A stretch of 64,000 nucleotides of DNA, from assembly GCA_028285265.1 (NCBI GenBank), contig JANQPX010000030.1, positions 1 through 64,000 of the forward strand. Reading direction: 5' to 3'. The notes under the pieces are model-generated. The model made no database searches. It was not told the DNA's origin and saw nothing but the letters and a program-made list of their open reading frames with translations. This DNA is from Geminicoccaceae bacterium. GTDB taxonomy: Bacteria; Pseudomonadota; Alphaproteobacteria; Geminicoccales; Geminicoccaceae. A program made the position numbers and the translations under genes. Below are positions 28,975-39,033 of this stretch, in pieces. The first letter of the stretch is position 1. The number at the start of each line of letters is the position of its first letter.

Positions 28975-29343
28975 ATGGCCTATGACGACAGCAACGTGTT
29001 TGCAAAGATCCTTCGCGGCGAGCTTCCCTGCAACAAGATCCTAGAGACCGAGCATGCGCTCGCCTTTCATGACATCAATCCCATGGCACCGGTGCATGCG
29101 CTCGTCATACCCAAGGGTGCGTACATCTCGATGGATGATTTCAGCGCCAAGGCTTCACCGGAGGAGGTCGAAAACTTCTTTCGCACCGTTGGTGAGGTCG
29201 CAAGAATGCTAGGTGTCGCCGAGGGTGGCTATCGACTCATCGCCAATACCGCCGAGCATGGTCATCAAGAAGTACCGCACTTTCACATGCATATCTTTGG
29301 TGGCGCCCCACTTGGCCGGATGATCAAGAAAGTCGAGGCCTAA
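28975..29343 (+). CDS. HIT-family protein (histidine-triad nucleotide hydrolase)
   Basis: A 122-residue Hint-type protein with FAKILRGELPCNKI, the loop MAPVHALVIPK, and the histidine triad HFHMHIFGG. Family members hydrolyse AMP-lysine or other nucleoside phosphoramidates. ATG 28975 is chosen because homologues start there; the frame is open further upstream across the divergent promoter region. Confidence 0.92.
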   Translation: MAYDDSNVFAKILRGELPCNKILETEHALAFHDINPMAPVHALVIPKGAYISMDDFSAKASPEEVENFFRTVGEVARMLGVAEGGYRLIANTAEHGHQEVPHFHMHIFGGAPLGRMIKKVEA

Positions 29344-29377
29344 GGCAGGCCATAGTGTGACGTCATCCCATCGCTGA

Positions 29378-29845
29378 TTAGCGGAGCATCATGGCTATCG
29401 GATCGTCCGTCCCGCGACGTTCAGCATAGTCGAGAGCGGTTCGGCCCCATTGATCCTGGATGGTGGAACGAGCACCATTGCTCAGCAAGAGGGTGACCAT
29501 CTCGGGATGATTGTGCGAGGCGGCGAGGATCAGGGGTGTCGTTTGTTCGTCATCCTGCCAGTCCACAGTGGCGCCGTAGGCAATCAGTGTCTCTGCCATC
29601 GCGAGATGGCCTTCTCTTGCGGCAAATGTGAGCGCCGTCTTGCCACGGTCATCAGCATAGTCTGGCGGTGTGGCCGTCGCCAAAGCGGCCCAGACTGCTA
29701 CCGCATCGCCGCGCTTCGCGGCCAGCAACAACTCTTGCTCGACACTCGGTCGAAGCGGCGTTGGCAGCTGTAACCGTTCACTGCTGCAGCCGACAGCGCT
29801 AAGGAGGACAAGCGCTGCGACCAGGATTTGAAGGCCTTTCATCAT
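29378..29845 (-). CDS. Ankyrin-repeat lipoprotein
   Basis: The 155-residue product begins with a lipoprotein signal (lipobox close to LLSAVGCSS), then three or four ankyrin repeats (GKTALTFAAREGHLAMAETL, TTPLILAASHNHPEMV, WGRTALDYAERRG). It should be anchored in the membrane facing the periplasm and bind a protein partner. ATG 29845 overlaps the SMP-30 gene stop by 4 bases (ATGA), so the two are co-translated. Confidence 0.8.
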   Translation of the reverse strand: MMKGLQILVAALVLLSAVGCSSERLQLPTPLRPSVEQELLLAAKRGDAVAVWAALATATPPDYADDRGKTALTFAAREGHLAMAETLIAYGATVDWQDDEQTTPLILAASHNHPEMVTLLLSNGARSTIQDQWGRTALDYAERRGTDDPIAMMLR

Positions 29846-30765
29846 GTATTCAGATAGTTTAGCGGCGATCCGGATGTAGGCCAATCAACGGCAACCAGAC
29901 GGCCGGCGTTGGAAAGCGTGATGTAGGCGGTCTTTAGGTCCTTACCTCCAAAGGCAATATTGGTCGTCCAAAGATCGGGCATCGGGACATGCTCGACGTT
30001 GGCTCCATCGGGGCTGATGATCGTGATTCCACCGTTGATCAGCGTGGCGACACAAACCCGTCCATCAGCATCGACGGCCAGACTGTCAAATCGCTGATAG
30101 CCGCCCATGCCATGCACCAATTTGCCACCATGAGGAATAGGCCAGGGCTCCTTTCCAAGCTCTCCAGGCGACAGGATTGGCCAAGACCAAAGCCTCGCTG
30201 ACTCGGTTTCTACCGCATAGAGGATCTTGCCGTCCGGAGAAAGGCCGATGCCGTTCGGTGTGATCAAGGGAAAGGCGATCTCTCTGATAAGTGAACCGTC
30301 GGCCTTTGCGTAGTAAAGGGCGCCGCGGTCCATATCTCGTGTGCGGACTTTACCAAGGTCCGTGAAGTAAAAGCCTCCTTGATCGTCAAACACGAGATCA
30401 TTGGGCCCCCTTAATGGGTACTCATGGGTGCCTCGATAGAGAACGTCGACCTTTCCCGTATCGAGATCGACCCGCTCGATTCGGCCGCCGCTGTAGTCAT
30501 GGGCTTGGCGCACGGGTTGAAGACCTGCGCCAGCGCGCGCAAATTCAAAACCGCCATTGTTGCAGATGTAGCACCGACCATCTGGCCCTATTGCAGCCCC
30601 GTTTGGGCCGCCGCCGGTCTCGGCAACGATCTCCTTTCGGCCGTCGGGGTGCACGCGCGTCAGCGTGCGGCGCGCGATCTCCACAAGGAGGATTGAGCCA
30701 TCCGGCATTGCGATCGGGCCTTCGGGAAACATGAGCCCGTCTGTGATGTTGCGAATTTCTGTCAT
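29842..30765 (-). CDS. SMP-30/gluconolactonase/LRE family protein
   Basis: A 307-residue six-bladed beta-propeller protein of the gluconolactonase family. Typical pieces are TDGLMFPEGPIAMPDGSIL, GGGPNGAAIGPDGR, GPNDLVFDDQGGFYFTD, TPNGIGLSPDGKILY and SLAVDADGRVCVAT, containing the Glu, Asn and Asp positions that bind the catalytic divalent metal. A sugar lactone or similar ester is the expected substrate. No signal peptide is seen. The ATG is preceded by CAGGAA. Confidence 0.85.
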   Translation of the reverse strand: MTEIRNITDGLMFPEGPIAMPDGSILLVEIARRTLTRVHPDGRKEIVAETGGGPNGAAIGPDGRCYICNNGGFEFARAGAGLQPVRQAHDYSGGRIERVDLDTGKVDVLYRGTHEYPLRGPNDLVFDDQGGFYFTDLGKVRTRDMDRGALYYAKADGSLIREIAFPLITPNGIGLSPDGKILYAVETESARLWSWPILSPGELGKEPWPIPHGGKLVHGMGGYQRFDSLAVDADGRVCVATLINGGITIISPDGANVEHVPMPDLWTTNIAFGGKDLKTAYITLSNAGRLVAVDWPTSGSPLNYLNT

Positions 30766-30846
30766 TTCCTGTCGTCAAGTCTTGCCAATTGCACGCCTCA
30801 TCCTTAACGCCTTGTTCCTATGGTGCAAACGGATTGGCGCTCAAAA

Positions 30847-31599
30847 ATGCCCCATCTCACCATCGGTCTCAAGACGATCGCCTATGAGGTGCGTGCCAGC
30901 GCCCGGGCAAAGCGGCTTCGATTGACTGTGCAGCCGCAAGGGGTCGAGGTTGTCGTCCCTCCACGTGTTTCCAAGGACGAAGTCCAACGATTTGTCGACA
31001 GTAATCGCAGCTGGATTTACGAAAAAGTAGAAAAATATCAATCTCTTATGTCCAGTCATGATGGGCCGGAGCGATTGCAGGATGGTGTGCGCATATCGTT
31101 CCGCGGTGAGCCAACGCCCCTGACTGTTGTGCTTGCCGAGCGCGTTCATCCACGCGTGGTGGAGGGCGATGGTTTTCGACTGGAATTGCCGAAGCATCTG
31201 CCATCGGATGCCCATGAGGACGTGATCGAAGCGGCCCTGACCAAGCATCTGAAACGACAGGCTAAATTAGACGCAGAAATGGCGATCGAGCGATTTGGAC
31301 CGCCTCATGGTCTTGAACCGACCGGGCTTCGAATCAAGGATCAAAAGCGTCTTTGGGGAAGCTGCACCTATGCTGGCGTTATCAATTTGAACTGGCGCCT
31401 GATCCTTGCTCCGGTTGATGTCTTTGACTACGTGGTCGTGCATGAACTCTGCCATCTCCGTCATCGGCATCATCAGCCGCCATTTTGGCATATGGTCGGT
31501 GACGTCATGCCCGACTTTGAATGCCATCGCCATTGGCTGAAAGTGCATGGGCACCTTCTAACACTTAAGCGCCCGAACGCCGGGCAGTTCGCAGCTTGA
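30847..31599 (+). CDS. YgjP-like metallopeptidase (DUF45/WLM)
   Basis: A 250-residue predicted zinc metallopeptidase. The motif VVHELCHLRHRHHQPPFW contains HExxH and the third histidine region. The stretch RIKDQKRLWGSCTYAGVINL is also diagnostic of the YgjP family. Biological substrates are not established. The start is uncertain: ATG 30820 adds nine residues; neither codon has a good SD. Confidence 0.85.
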   Translation: MPHLTIGLKTIAYEVRASARAKRLRLTVQPQGVEVVVPPRVSKDEVQRFVDSNRSWIYEKVEKYQSLMSSHDGPERLQDGVRISFRGEPTPLTVVLAERVHPRVVEGDGFRLELPKHLPSDAHEDVIEAALTKHLKRQAKLDAEMAIERFGPPHGLEPTGLRIKDQKRLWGSCTYAGVINLNWRLILAPVDVFDYVVVHELCHLRHRHHQPPFWHMVGDVMPDFECHRHWLKVHGHLLTLKRPNAGQFAA

Positions 31600-31686
31600 T
31601 GAATCTGTCGCATGGTGGGGAGCCTTGAGAGCGTGGCCCAGGATCGCTACATGGCGATAAGGGCGGATTCGAAGTAAAGGCATGTC

Positions 31687-32925
31687 GTGCGCATCGCTCC
31701 AAAAATCGTCCTTCCGATCGTTCTGATCGCTGTTTCCGTCGCTGGCGCAGGTTATCTTCGCGCGACCAAGCCCGAGGTTGCTCCCGCCCCGGCTACAGAG
31801 CAGGTTTGGGATGTCCGCGCTGCGACCATTGAGCGTCGTGACCACCAACCGCGCCTCACGCTCTACGGAGAGCTGATCGCCGGACGTGAGGTCACGATCC
31901 GACCAAAAGTGGCAGGTGAGGTTGTTGAGGCCTCGGCGAGTCTGCTGATTGGCAGTCGCGTTGCCGAAGGTGAGGTAATTCTAAGGATTGATCCCTTCGA
32001 CTACGAAACGGCGATTGACGATCTTCGCGCGCAGCGCGTCGAAGCCGAGGCTAAACGGCAGGAGCTTTTGGCCAATCGCGCGATGGAAGCCATGCTGCTT
32101 GAACTGGATCGCGAGCAGCGTTCTTTGATCACGCGTGACGTTCAGCGTTATGAGCAGCTCTCAGACAGCCGCACCGCCTCCGAGAAAGCACTGGACGATG
32201 CGAGAATCGCGTTGTCACGCCAGGTTGGCACGGTCAGCCAACGCGAACAGGCGATTGTGATGCTTGACGCCCGACTCGCGCAGCAGGGTGCAGTGATTGA
32301 TCGTCTTGCCGTTTCGGAAAAGAGAGCCGCGCGGGATCTCTCGGACACAACCGTGGTCGCTCCCTTTGCCGGTGTGATCGCTGAAGTCAATGCGCAGATT
32401 GGCCAACAACTTGGCGCCAATGACGCGATCGCCCGCCTGATTGATGATCAATCCCTCGAGATCAGTTTCCAGCTGTCCGATGCGGATTTTGGCCGGCTTT
32501 GGCAACGTGGCCTGATTGGCCGGAATGTGACTGGCCGCTGGAAACTCGGATCAGCAGAGTTCACACTTCCGGCAACCATCGCCCGTGTCGTGCCGACCAT
32601 TGACCCGTCCGCTGGCGGTGTGACCGTTTATGCCACCATTGACGACAATCCCGACAATGTTCCCCTGCGGCCAGGTGCGTTCATCGAAGTCGATATGCTG
32701 GATCGGCTTTACAAGGATGTTGTGGAACTGCCTGCCAGCGCCCTTTTCGGCGAGGGCACGATCTATGTGATCGAAGATCGACGGCTTCGTGCCGAAACTG
32801 TCGATCTCGTTGCCGCTCAAGGCGATCGCGTCTTGGTCGAGACCGATCTTGCCGACGGTTCCTCCGTCCTCGCCTCGCGCCTTGCTGAAGTTGGATCCGG
32901 CCTTCTGGTCGAGGTTCTGGAGTGA
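31687..32925 (+). CDS. RND efflux membrane-fusion protein
   Basis: A 412-residue periplasmic adaptor of the AcrA/MexA type. A signal or anchor helix lies at residues 5-25. A lipoyl half (GRDVTIRP-like GREVTIRPKVAGEVV), a long alpha hairpin at about 105-185, a second lipoyl half (VVAPFAGVIAEVNAQIGQ) and a beta-barrel domain follow. It should connect the pump to an outer membrane channel. GTG 31687 follows AAAGG. The stop overlaps the pump gene (GTGA). Confidence 0.9.
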   Translation: MRIAPKIVLPIVLIAVSVAGAGYLRATKPEVAPAPATEQVWDVRAATIERRDHQPRLTLYGELIAGREVTIRPKVAGEVVEASASLLIGSRVAEGEVILRIDPFDYETAIDDLRAQRVEAEAKRQELLANRAMEAMLLELDREQRSLITRDVQRYEQLSDSRTASEKALDDARIALSRQVGTVSQREQAIVMLDARLAQQGAVIDRLAVSEKRAARDLSDTTVVAPFAGVIAEVNAQIGQQLGANDAIARLIDDQSLEISFQLSDADFGRLWQRGLIGRNVTGRWKLGSAEFTLPATIARVVPTIDPSAGGVTVYATIDDNPDNVPLRPGAFIEVDMLDRLYKDVVELPASALFGEGTIYVIEDRRLRAETVDLVAAQGDRVLVETDLADGSSVLASRLAEVGSGLLVEVLE

Positions 32926-35900
32926 GTGCCGGTCAGACGTTCGGAGGCGGCGGCATAATTCGGCTCTTTGCGCGTCACCCGACCGCCGGCAATCTCTTGA
33001 TGGCGATTATGGTGCTTGCCGGCCTATTCGCGTTGACCAAGCTCAATCGCCAGTTCTTCCCTGATTTCGGCATTGACGTTATCCAGATTTCTATCGCTTG
33101 GCCGGGCGCCACAGCTGAAGATGCCGAGGCGTCGATCGTCGAGGCGATCGAACCAGAAGTCCGTTTTCTCGATGGCGTCGATCAGGTAATTGGCGTCGCC
33201 AGCGAGGGATTGGGTGCTGTCTATGTTGAATACAAGCAGGGCGCCGATATGCAGCGCGCCCTCTCCGAGGTCGAAAGCGCTGTTGCCCAGGTCACGACCT
33301 TCCCCGAGGATAGCGAGCGACCGAGTATTCGCCAGATTGTACGCTATGATACGCTTGCACGGTTGGTTCTGTCTGGGCCTTACGATGAAGCGGAGCTGAA
33401 GCGCTTTGCCAAGCTGATTCGCGATGATTTGCTGGCTATTGGCATTGACCGCGTCCGTCTTCGTGGCGTGCGTGACGAAGAAATCCGGGTCGAACTCACG
33501 CCATCGGATCTTCGGCGTCTCGATCTGACACTGGACGACGTGGCGCAGGCGATTGCTCGCTCATCCCAAGACGTTCCCACCGGGGACCTCGGGGGTAGTT
33601 TTGAGCGTCAGCCCAGGGCGCTCGGGCTTGCCCGTACGGCTGAAGACATCGCCGCCATAGAAGTGCGCTCGACGCCGTCGGGGCAAAAACTCATTGTCGG
33701 CGACATCGCGACAATCGCAGAGGGTTTCGATCGAGATCAGACCGAAGGGCGCCGATTTGGCGAGCGTGCGGTCGAACTCGAAGTCCAACGCTCTGTGACG
33801 TCGGATGCGCTGGATGCCGCCGATGCGCTCGATCGATATCTCAGTGATCTTCCTGACGACTTGCCGGTGGCGCTCGAGATTGAAGTCTATGATATCCTTG
33901 CCAATCTCATTCGTGAGCGCATTGATCTTCTTTTAAGAAACGGGCTTGGTGGCCTGGTATTGGTGCTCGCTATTCTATTCTTGTTTTTGAATACGCGTGT
34001 CGCATTTTGGATCGCTGCTGGCATTCCGATTTCGCTCATGGCCATGCTTGCCGTGCTCTGGCTGAACGGCCAGACCATCAACATGATAAGCCTGTTTGCG
34101 ATGCTTTTGGCGATCGGGATCGTGGTCGATGACGCGATCGTGGTCGGCGAGCATGCAGCGGCTATGCGTGAGCAAGGACATGAGCCGACGACCGCTGCCG
34201 AGCTGGGTGTTCTTCACATGGTCGCTCCGGTGACGAGTGCCTCGCTCACCACTATTGCCTCCTTTTTGCCGATCTTTGTCATTGGCGGCATCATCGGCAC
34301 CATCGTCCGCGAAGTTCCGATGGTGGTCGTTGCTGTTCTGATTGCAAGTTTGATCGAGTGTTTTTTCGTGCTTCCCTGCCATATGCGCGGTGCGCTCCGA
34401 AGCCTCGGTCGCCCGAGCCGCTGGCGCGAGTCCTTCAATCAACGGTTTGACCATTTTCGAGATGTCATCTTTCGGGGCTGGGTCGAAACGGCGCTCCGTT
34501 GGCGTTATGCCGTTGCGGCCGGCGCATGCGGCGCTCTGATTCTCTCGATCGCCTTGGTGATGGGAGGACGCGTCGGTTTTGTTTTCTTTTCCGCGCCGGA
34601 GTCCGACAATATTGAAGTCAATCTGCAGATGGCACCTGGCACAGGCCGCGACGACACCGCAGCGGCTTTAGCCATGATTGACGCATCGCTTTACGAAACC
34701 GCCAAGCGATTCGTCGATGATCCCGGTGATCTGGTGGTGATGAGTTTTGCTGAACTGGGGTCGACTGTTGGTCGCAATCCGGGTGGTCGAAGACTAACCG
34801 GTGATAATATTGGGTCGCTTCAGGTCCAGCTCGTCTCCTCGGACAACAGGCCGGTTCGAATCGACGCCTTTATCGATCGTTGGCGCGATGACATCCCGAG
34901 GATTGCAGGCGTCGAGAGTCTGACCTTGAAGGCGCGGGCAGGTGGCCCGCCGGGACGTGAACTTGACATCCGGCTTCGCGGTGGCACGTCACTCGACGCG
35001 TTGAAACAGGCGTCGCTTGAGCTTCGGGCCCTCCTCGCCCGCTTACCGGGTGTCAGCCAGATTGAAGATGATCTCCCCTATGGCAAAGAAGAGGTTTTGA
35101 TCGAGCTTACACCAAGAGGACGCGCTCTCGGCTTTACCACAGAGATCGTCGGACGCCAGCTACGCAATGCCCTCGAAGGTCGGATCGCCAAACGTTTCCC
35201 GCGGGGTGACGAAGAAGTCGATGTTATCGTTCGTCTCACCGACGATGGTGCCGCTCGTCTTGGACTGTCGGAGTTTCTTTTGCGCAGCCCAACAGGCCAA
35301 GAGATTGTGCTTGGTGAGGTGGCAACACTGCGCAGTGATCGAGGCTATGCGCGAATTCAGCGGCAAGACGGAATTCGGCAGGCCGCCATCACCGCGGAGC
35401 TTGATGAAGCGTTGATCCGACAGGAGCAGGTCATCGAAGCGCTTGAAAAGGCCAATATCGCGGAGATTGCCAAACGCTACGGCCTTGACTATCGCTTCGC
35501 CGGCAAGGCCGAGGAACAAGCGGAGACGCTAGCCGATATCCGAATAGGCGCCCTGCTCGCTCTTGCGCTGATCTATATTATCTTAGCTTGGGTATTTGCC
35601 AGCTTCACCCGCCCTTTTGCCGTGATGCTGGTGATTCCTTTTGGTCTGATTGGCGCAGTGATCGGTCATCTCGTCATGGGATTTGATCTCTCGATTCTCA
35701 GCATTATCGCCTTTCTTGGTTTGGCAGGCATTTTGGTGAATGACAGTATCATCTTGGTGAGCGCGGTTGATCGGTTCCGCGGAGAAGGTCGATCCATTGA
35801 TCAATCCATTATTGACGGAGCCTGCTCGCGCCTCCGCGCGGTCATTTTGACCTCGGCAACGACGATCGGTGGCCTTACGCCTCTGCTGTTCGAAACGAGC

Positions 35901-36080
35901 CTTCAAGCACGTTTTCTCATCCCCATGGGGGTCACCATTGTTTTTGGTCTTATGGTGACAACCTTTCTTGTTCTCTTCCTCGTCCCCACGCTTATCGGCA
36001 TCCAAGCTGACATAGGCCGATTGAGCGCCTTTTGGCGTGGAAGGCGGAGCGATGCAGCATCGGGAGTGCGTATCGGTTAG
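32922..36080 (+). CDS. RND efflux pump permease (AcrB/HAE1-like)
   Basis: A 1052-residue inner-membrane proton-driven pump with the usual 12 helices and two large periplasmic loops. IVVDDAIVVGEHAAAMREQG carries the paired aspartates of TM4, and GLAGILVNDSIILV is the matching TM10 motif. The GTG start overlaps the adaptor gene by 4 bases. Its group, with short adaptors and no local TolC, often handles metals, bile-like or hydrophobic compounds; specificity is not visible. A TolC-family gene fragment lies at the right end of the window, unlinked. Confidence 0.92.
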   Translation: MSAGQTFGGGGIIRLFARHPTAGNLLMAIMVLAGLFALTKLNRQFFPDFGIDVIQISIAWPGATAEDAEASIVEAIEPEVRFLDGVDQVIGVASEGLGAVYVEYKQGADMQRALSEVESAVAQVTTFPEDSERPSIRQIVRYDTLARLVLSGPYDEAELKRFAKLIRDDLLAIGIDRVRLRGVRDEEIRVELTPSDLRRLDLTLDDVAQAIARSSQDVPTGDLGGSFERQPRALGLARTAEDIAAIEVRSTPSGQKLIVGDIATIAEGFDRDQTEGRRFGERAVELEVQRSVTSDALDAADALDRYLSDLPDDLPVALEIEVYDILANLIRERIDLLLRNGLGGLVLVLAILFLFLNTRVAFWIAAGIPISLMAMLAVLWLNGQTINMISLFAMLLAIGIVVDDAIVVGEHAAAMREQGHEPTTAAELGVLHMVAPVTSASLTTIASFLPIFVIGGIIGTIVREVPMVVVAVLIASLIECFFVLPCHMRGALRSLGRPSRWRESFNQRFDHFRDVIFRGWVETALRWRYAVAAGACGALILSIALVMGGRVGFVFFSAPESDNIEVNLQMAPGTGRDDTAAALAMIDASLYETAKRFVDDPGDLVVMSFAELGSTVGRNPGGRRLTGDNIGSLQVQLVSSDNRPVRIDAFIDRWRDDIPRIAGVESLTLKARAGGPPGRELDIRLRGGTSLDALKQASLELRALLARLPGVSQIEDDLPYGKEEVLIELTPRGRALGFTTEIVGRQLRNALEGRIAKRFPRGDEEVDVIVRLTDDGAARLGLSEFLLRSPTGQEIVLGEVATLRSDRGYARIQRQDGIRQAAITAELDEALIRQEQVIEALEKANIAEIAKRYGLDYRFAGKAEEQAETLADIRIGALLALALIYIILAWVFASFTRPFAVMLVIPFGLIGAVIGHLVMGFDLSILSIIAFLGLAGILVNDSIILVSAVDRFRGEGRSIDQSIIDGACSRLRAVILTSATTIGGLTPLLFETSLQARFLIPMGVTIVFGLMVTTFLVLFLVPTLIGIQADIGRLSAFWRGRRSDAASGVRIG

Positions 36081-36201
36081 ACCGCGTGTTCGTGCCTCAT
36101 GGATCGAGCGTCGCCCATGGGATTAACGCGTGAGTCGTCGGTGGGTTCGAGCGTGGACGTATCGATGATCCTGACATCGCGGATCCCTTGGGGAGTCCCC
36201 C

Positions 36202-37779
36202 TCAATCGACACGGGCCATTTCATGGGACCGACGGTCGATATGGTCGGCCAGTCGAAGGGCCAGCGCCACGATCGTCAAGGTGGGATTGGCCGCGCCACC
36301 TGTCGTGAAGACGCTACTTCCTGAGATAAAGAGATTCGTCGTTGAGAAAACACGGCAATCGGAGTCAACGACACCTTGAGCCGGACTACTGGCCATGCGC
36401 GTCGTTCCCATATGATGATAGCCGCCAAGAATTGGATCGTCGTCCCTTGGGGTCTCATCAAGTAGCCATCTCGGCACCCCGACCCGTCCCTTTTGCATCC
36501 GGCCGATCTCCAATCCGACCAGGAATGCCAGGTCGCGGATCGTTCGTTTGTCGATGTCGCTTAGGCGCCAATCAAGTTGCAGACGCCGAAGACCGAGGGC
36601 GTCTCGTTGATCACCCAAAAGTACGCGGCTATCAGGATTGGGCGATTGCTCGGCTTCCGTATAGAGATACACCGTAGGATCAAAGCGTTCCTCTATGGCT
36701 TCCTTCAAGCCCACAGCGTCGGTAATCAAATTTGTAATATGCGTGCCGAGATCATCTGGAAAACGGCGCCTCAGCCAAGCCATCTTCAGGCGATGCAGTG
36801 AATCATACGCAACCGACTTTTCCCGAGCTTGGAAGAGAGGCCCAAGGCCGATGGCGCTACTGAGGATCTTCTGTTCTTCTTGAACCTTCGGGCTCGCTAC
36901 CAAGAAGGCGCGATATTGGCGGTCGTTTCGAAACAATGAGTCGTAGGAATGAGCCCAGTCATCCTCATCGCTGATGACCTGACCGGCATCGGTATTCAGA
37001 TGCTCCATAAAGAATCGGCCGACCAGGTCATGATCATTGCCAATACCGTTGGTTTGTTGGGTGTTAGAATGGAGAAGAAGGCGTGGATTTTCTAAGCCAC
37101 CAAGAGCTAAGACGAAGCTGCGTGCGTACACCAGTGCGTCTTTCCCGTCGAGGGTACGGATATGAAAACAACGCACATCCTGCCCTGACTCAGCCAGCTT
37201 GATATCAACAAGATTGGCGTGAAGCAGAACATCTAAATTTTCGGCCTTCTCGAGCTTGTCGCGATGCTCAATGCCGAAGTGGGTTGGTGGACGGCTGTAA
37301 TGCCACATTTTATGCTTGAGGCGGCTCGGATCGAACGGCAGATACCGCGTGCCCTCGGGAGAGATCCGATCCCGCTCATAGTCGAAGGACCCGAGCTCCA
37401 GCCATGGGTGAGCCTCGATATACCAGGGCCGGACATCGTCGAAGCCGATGGGCCAGCCGCTGTAGGGCACCCAATCCTTCTTCTTGAAGTCATTCGGTTC
37501 GAGATGCGTGCACATACCGCCCCAATGGTTGGTCGATCCACCGAGAAACCGAAGGCGCGTGGTGCTTATGTCATGGTAGGGGCGGCCGATATTCTCGCCG
37601 ACATACGGATCTTGATCGGCTTCCGTATAATCATACCCACCTGCTTCGAGCAGGATCACCTTATGTTTTCGGCTCGCGAGGCTCAGGGCTAAGGTGACGC
37701 CAGCCGCGCCCGCGCCAGCGACGCACACATCGCAGGTCAGGTCGCCATTACCGTCATAGCTTCTGAAGTCCCTAATCAA
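36202..37779 (-). CDS. GMC-family FAD oxidoreductase
   Basis: The 525-residue protein has the FAD dinucleotide motif VAGAGAAGVTLALSLASRK, STNHWGGMC near the flavin site, and a C-terminal GMC domain with GGYHHMGTTRMA and SGSSVFTTGGAANPTLTIVA containing the catalytic His and Asn region. Relatives oxidise sugars, alcohols or sterols. No Tat signal is present at this start. TTG 37779 is used with AGGA about eight bases upstream. A 61-residue open frame ends nine bases upstream. Substrate unknown. Confidence 0.85.
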   Translation of the reverse strand: MIRDFRSYDGNGDLTCDVCVAGAGAAGVTLALSLASRKHKVILLEAGGYDYTEADQDPYVGENIGRPYHDISTTRLRFLGGSTNHWGGMCTHLEPNDFKKKDWVPYSGWPIGFDDVRPWYIEAHPWLELGSFDYERDRISPEGTRYLPFDPSRLKHKMWHYSRPPTHFGIEHRDKLEKAENLDVLLHANLVDIKLAESGQDVRCFHIRTLDGKDALVYARSFVLALGGLENPRLLLHSNTQQTNGIGNDHDLVGRFFMEHLNTDAGQVISDEDDWAHSYDSLFRNDRQYRAFLVASPKVQEEQKILSSAIGLGPLFQAREKSVAYDSLHRLKMAWLRRRFPDDLGTHITNLITDAVGLKEAIEERFDPTVYLYTEAEQSPNPDSRVLLGDQRDALGLRRLQLDWRLSDIDKRTIRDLAFLVGLEIGRMQKGRVGVPRWLLDETPRDDDPILGGYHHMGTTRMASSPAQGVVDSDCRVFSTTNLFISGSSVFTTGGAANPTLTIVALALRLADHIDRRSHEMARVD

Positions 37780-37788
37780 GTCGCCGTC

Positions 37789-37974
37789 CTATAGATTGGC
37801 CCGCATCCGAGATCGATATCGCAACAACGTTAATTTTCTCCTAACGCGACGGCTTGCGGCGAGGTGATGCTCAGCAACCGCTCTCTTGGCGGGCGACATG
37901 AAATCTGCTGATATCCGTTCCAACACACGACCAAGAGGCGTCCGGCTAAGCTTGGCTTGAGAACCGCCGGCCAT
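37789..37974 (-). CDS. Possible 61-residue protein upstream of the GMC gene
   Basis: This small basic open frame ends nine bases before the GMC oxidoreductase start on the same strand, a spacing typical of operon partners. It has no signal peptide, transmembrane segment or known motif. Its many Arg residues are compatible with chance. It might be translated as a leader or helper peptide, but I do not recognise it. Confidence 0.25.
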   Translation of the reverse strand: MAGGSQAKLSRTPLGRVLERISADFMSPAKRAVAEHHLAASRRVRRKLTLLRYRSRMRANL

Positions 37975-38164
37975 TGCCTTTTCTCAAGTCTCAATTAAAA
38001 GCTGTTGGACACCATGAACATTCAAACACCGACATGGCGCCGTGCGGGCAAGGGCATGGGCGCCGGGACGTGATGCAAGGGTGGGGCAGGGCCGCGCTGG
38101 TTACGATCGCGGCGATGATCTGCCAGGCTTCGTTCAGACAGGCTTGCAACAACGGATCAGATAG

Positions 38165-38818
38165 ATGACGCGTTACCTACCAGGCATCTTCGCCATGGCT
38201 TTGATCGTGGTGATCTCGAATATTCTGGTGCAGTTTCTTTACGGAGACTGGCTGACCTGGGGGGCTTTCACCTATCCGTTCGCGTTTTTGGTGACCGATG
38301 TGATGAATCGAGTCTATGGCGCCTCGGCTGCACGTCGTGTTGTCGTCGTCGGCTTTTTGACCGGTGTCGTTTGCTCGCTAATCGGGACGCAGGTGATGCT
38401 GCAGGGCGACGGTTTCACGTATCCCGCCGTGACTCTACGGATCGCTGCCGGCTCAGGCATCGCGTTTCTCTTGGCACAGCTCGTCGACGTGGGCATTTTT
38501 GACCGTCTGCGCGGCGGCCTTTGGTGGAAGGCGCCGGTGATATCGACATTGGTCGGCTCTACCATCGATACGGCGCTTTTCTTTACGATCGCTTTTTCGA
38601 GTTGGTTGGTCTTTCTGGAGCCCGTAAACGACGTTGGGTGGGCCAATGAGATCGTGCCGCTATTGGGCTGGGGTCCCGCGGGGCCGCTTTGGATGTCGCT
38701 CGCTGTTGCGGATTGGGGCGTTAAAGTGATGATTGCCCTTGTGGCGCTGATTCCGTTCCGGTTGATTGTGGCGCGTTTAATGCCGACCATACCTCCGGCT
38801 GTATCGTCTTTGACATAG
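38165..38818 (+). CDS. Queuosine precursor transporter (YhhQ/VUT family)
   Basis: The 217-residue membrane protein has about six hydrophobic helices. The family signature region is seen in WLTWGAFTYPFAFLVTDVMN and in STLVGSTIDTALFFTIAF. YhhQ-type transporters import preQ0/preQ1 for tRNA queuosine synthesis. A preQ1 riboswitch is not apparent in the 190 bases upstream. ATG 38165 is the clear start. Confidence 0.87.
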   Translation: MTRYLPGIFAMALIVVISNILVQFLYGDWLTWGAFTYPFAFLVTDVMNRVYGASAARRVVVVGFLTGVVCSLIGTQVMLQGDGFTYPAVTLRIAAGSGIAFLLAQLVDVGIFDRLRGGLWWKAPVISTLVGSTIDTALFFTIAFSSWLVFLEPVNDVGWANEIVPLLGWGPAGPLWMSLAVADWGVKVMIALVALIPFRLIVARLMPTIPPAVSSLT

Positions 38819-39033
38819 TCGATACGATCGCGAGCGCCAACGCGGCTTTGGACGGAGATCGGCTTCGCTCTGCCGAAACGAGAAGACAATCGGCCATCGA
38901 CTCGAGGAGTCGTCGTGATGGTTGTGCGGCGAAGACGCGAGAAGGTCGCGAGGGATGAGTCGGTATTGACGGGGACTCTGTCTCACATCGCGATCAGACG
39001 ATAGGTTAGATGCGATCAGGCGGAGGCTTAGAA

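Noticed and set aside
37975..38164. preQ1 riboswitch before the queuosine-precursor transporter gene
   Set aside because: I could not identify the conserved aptamer bases; only unrelated GC-rich inverted repeats are visible.
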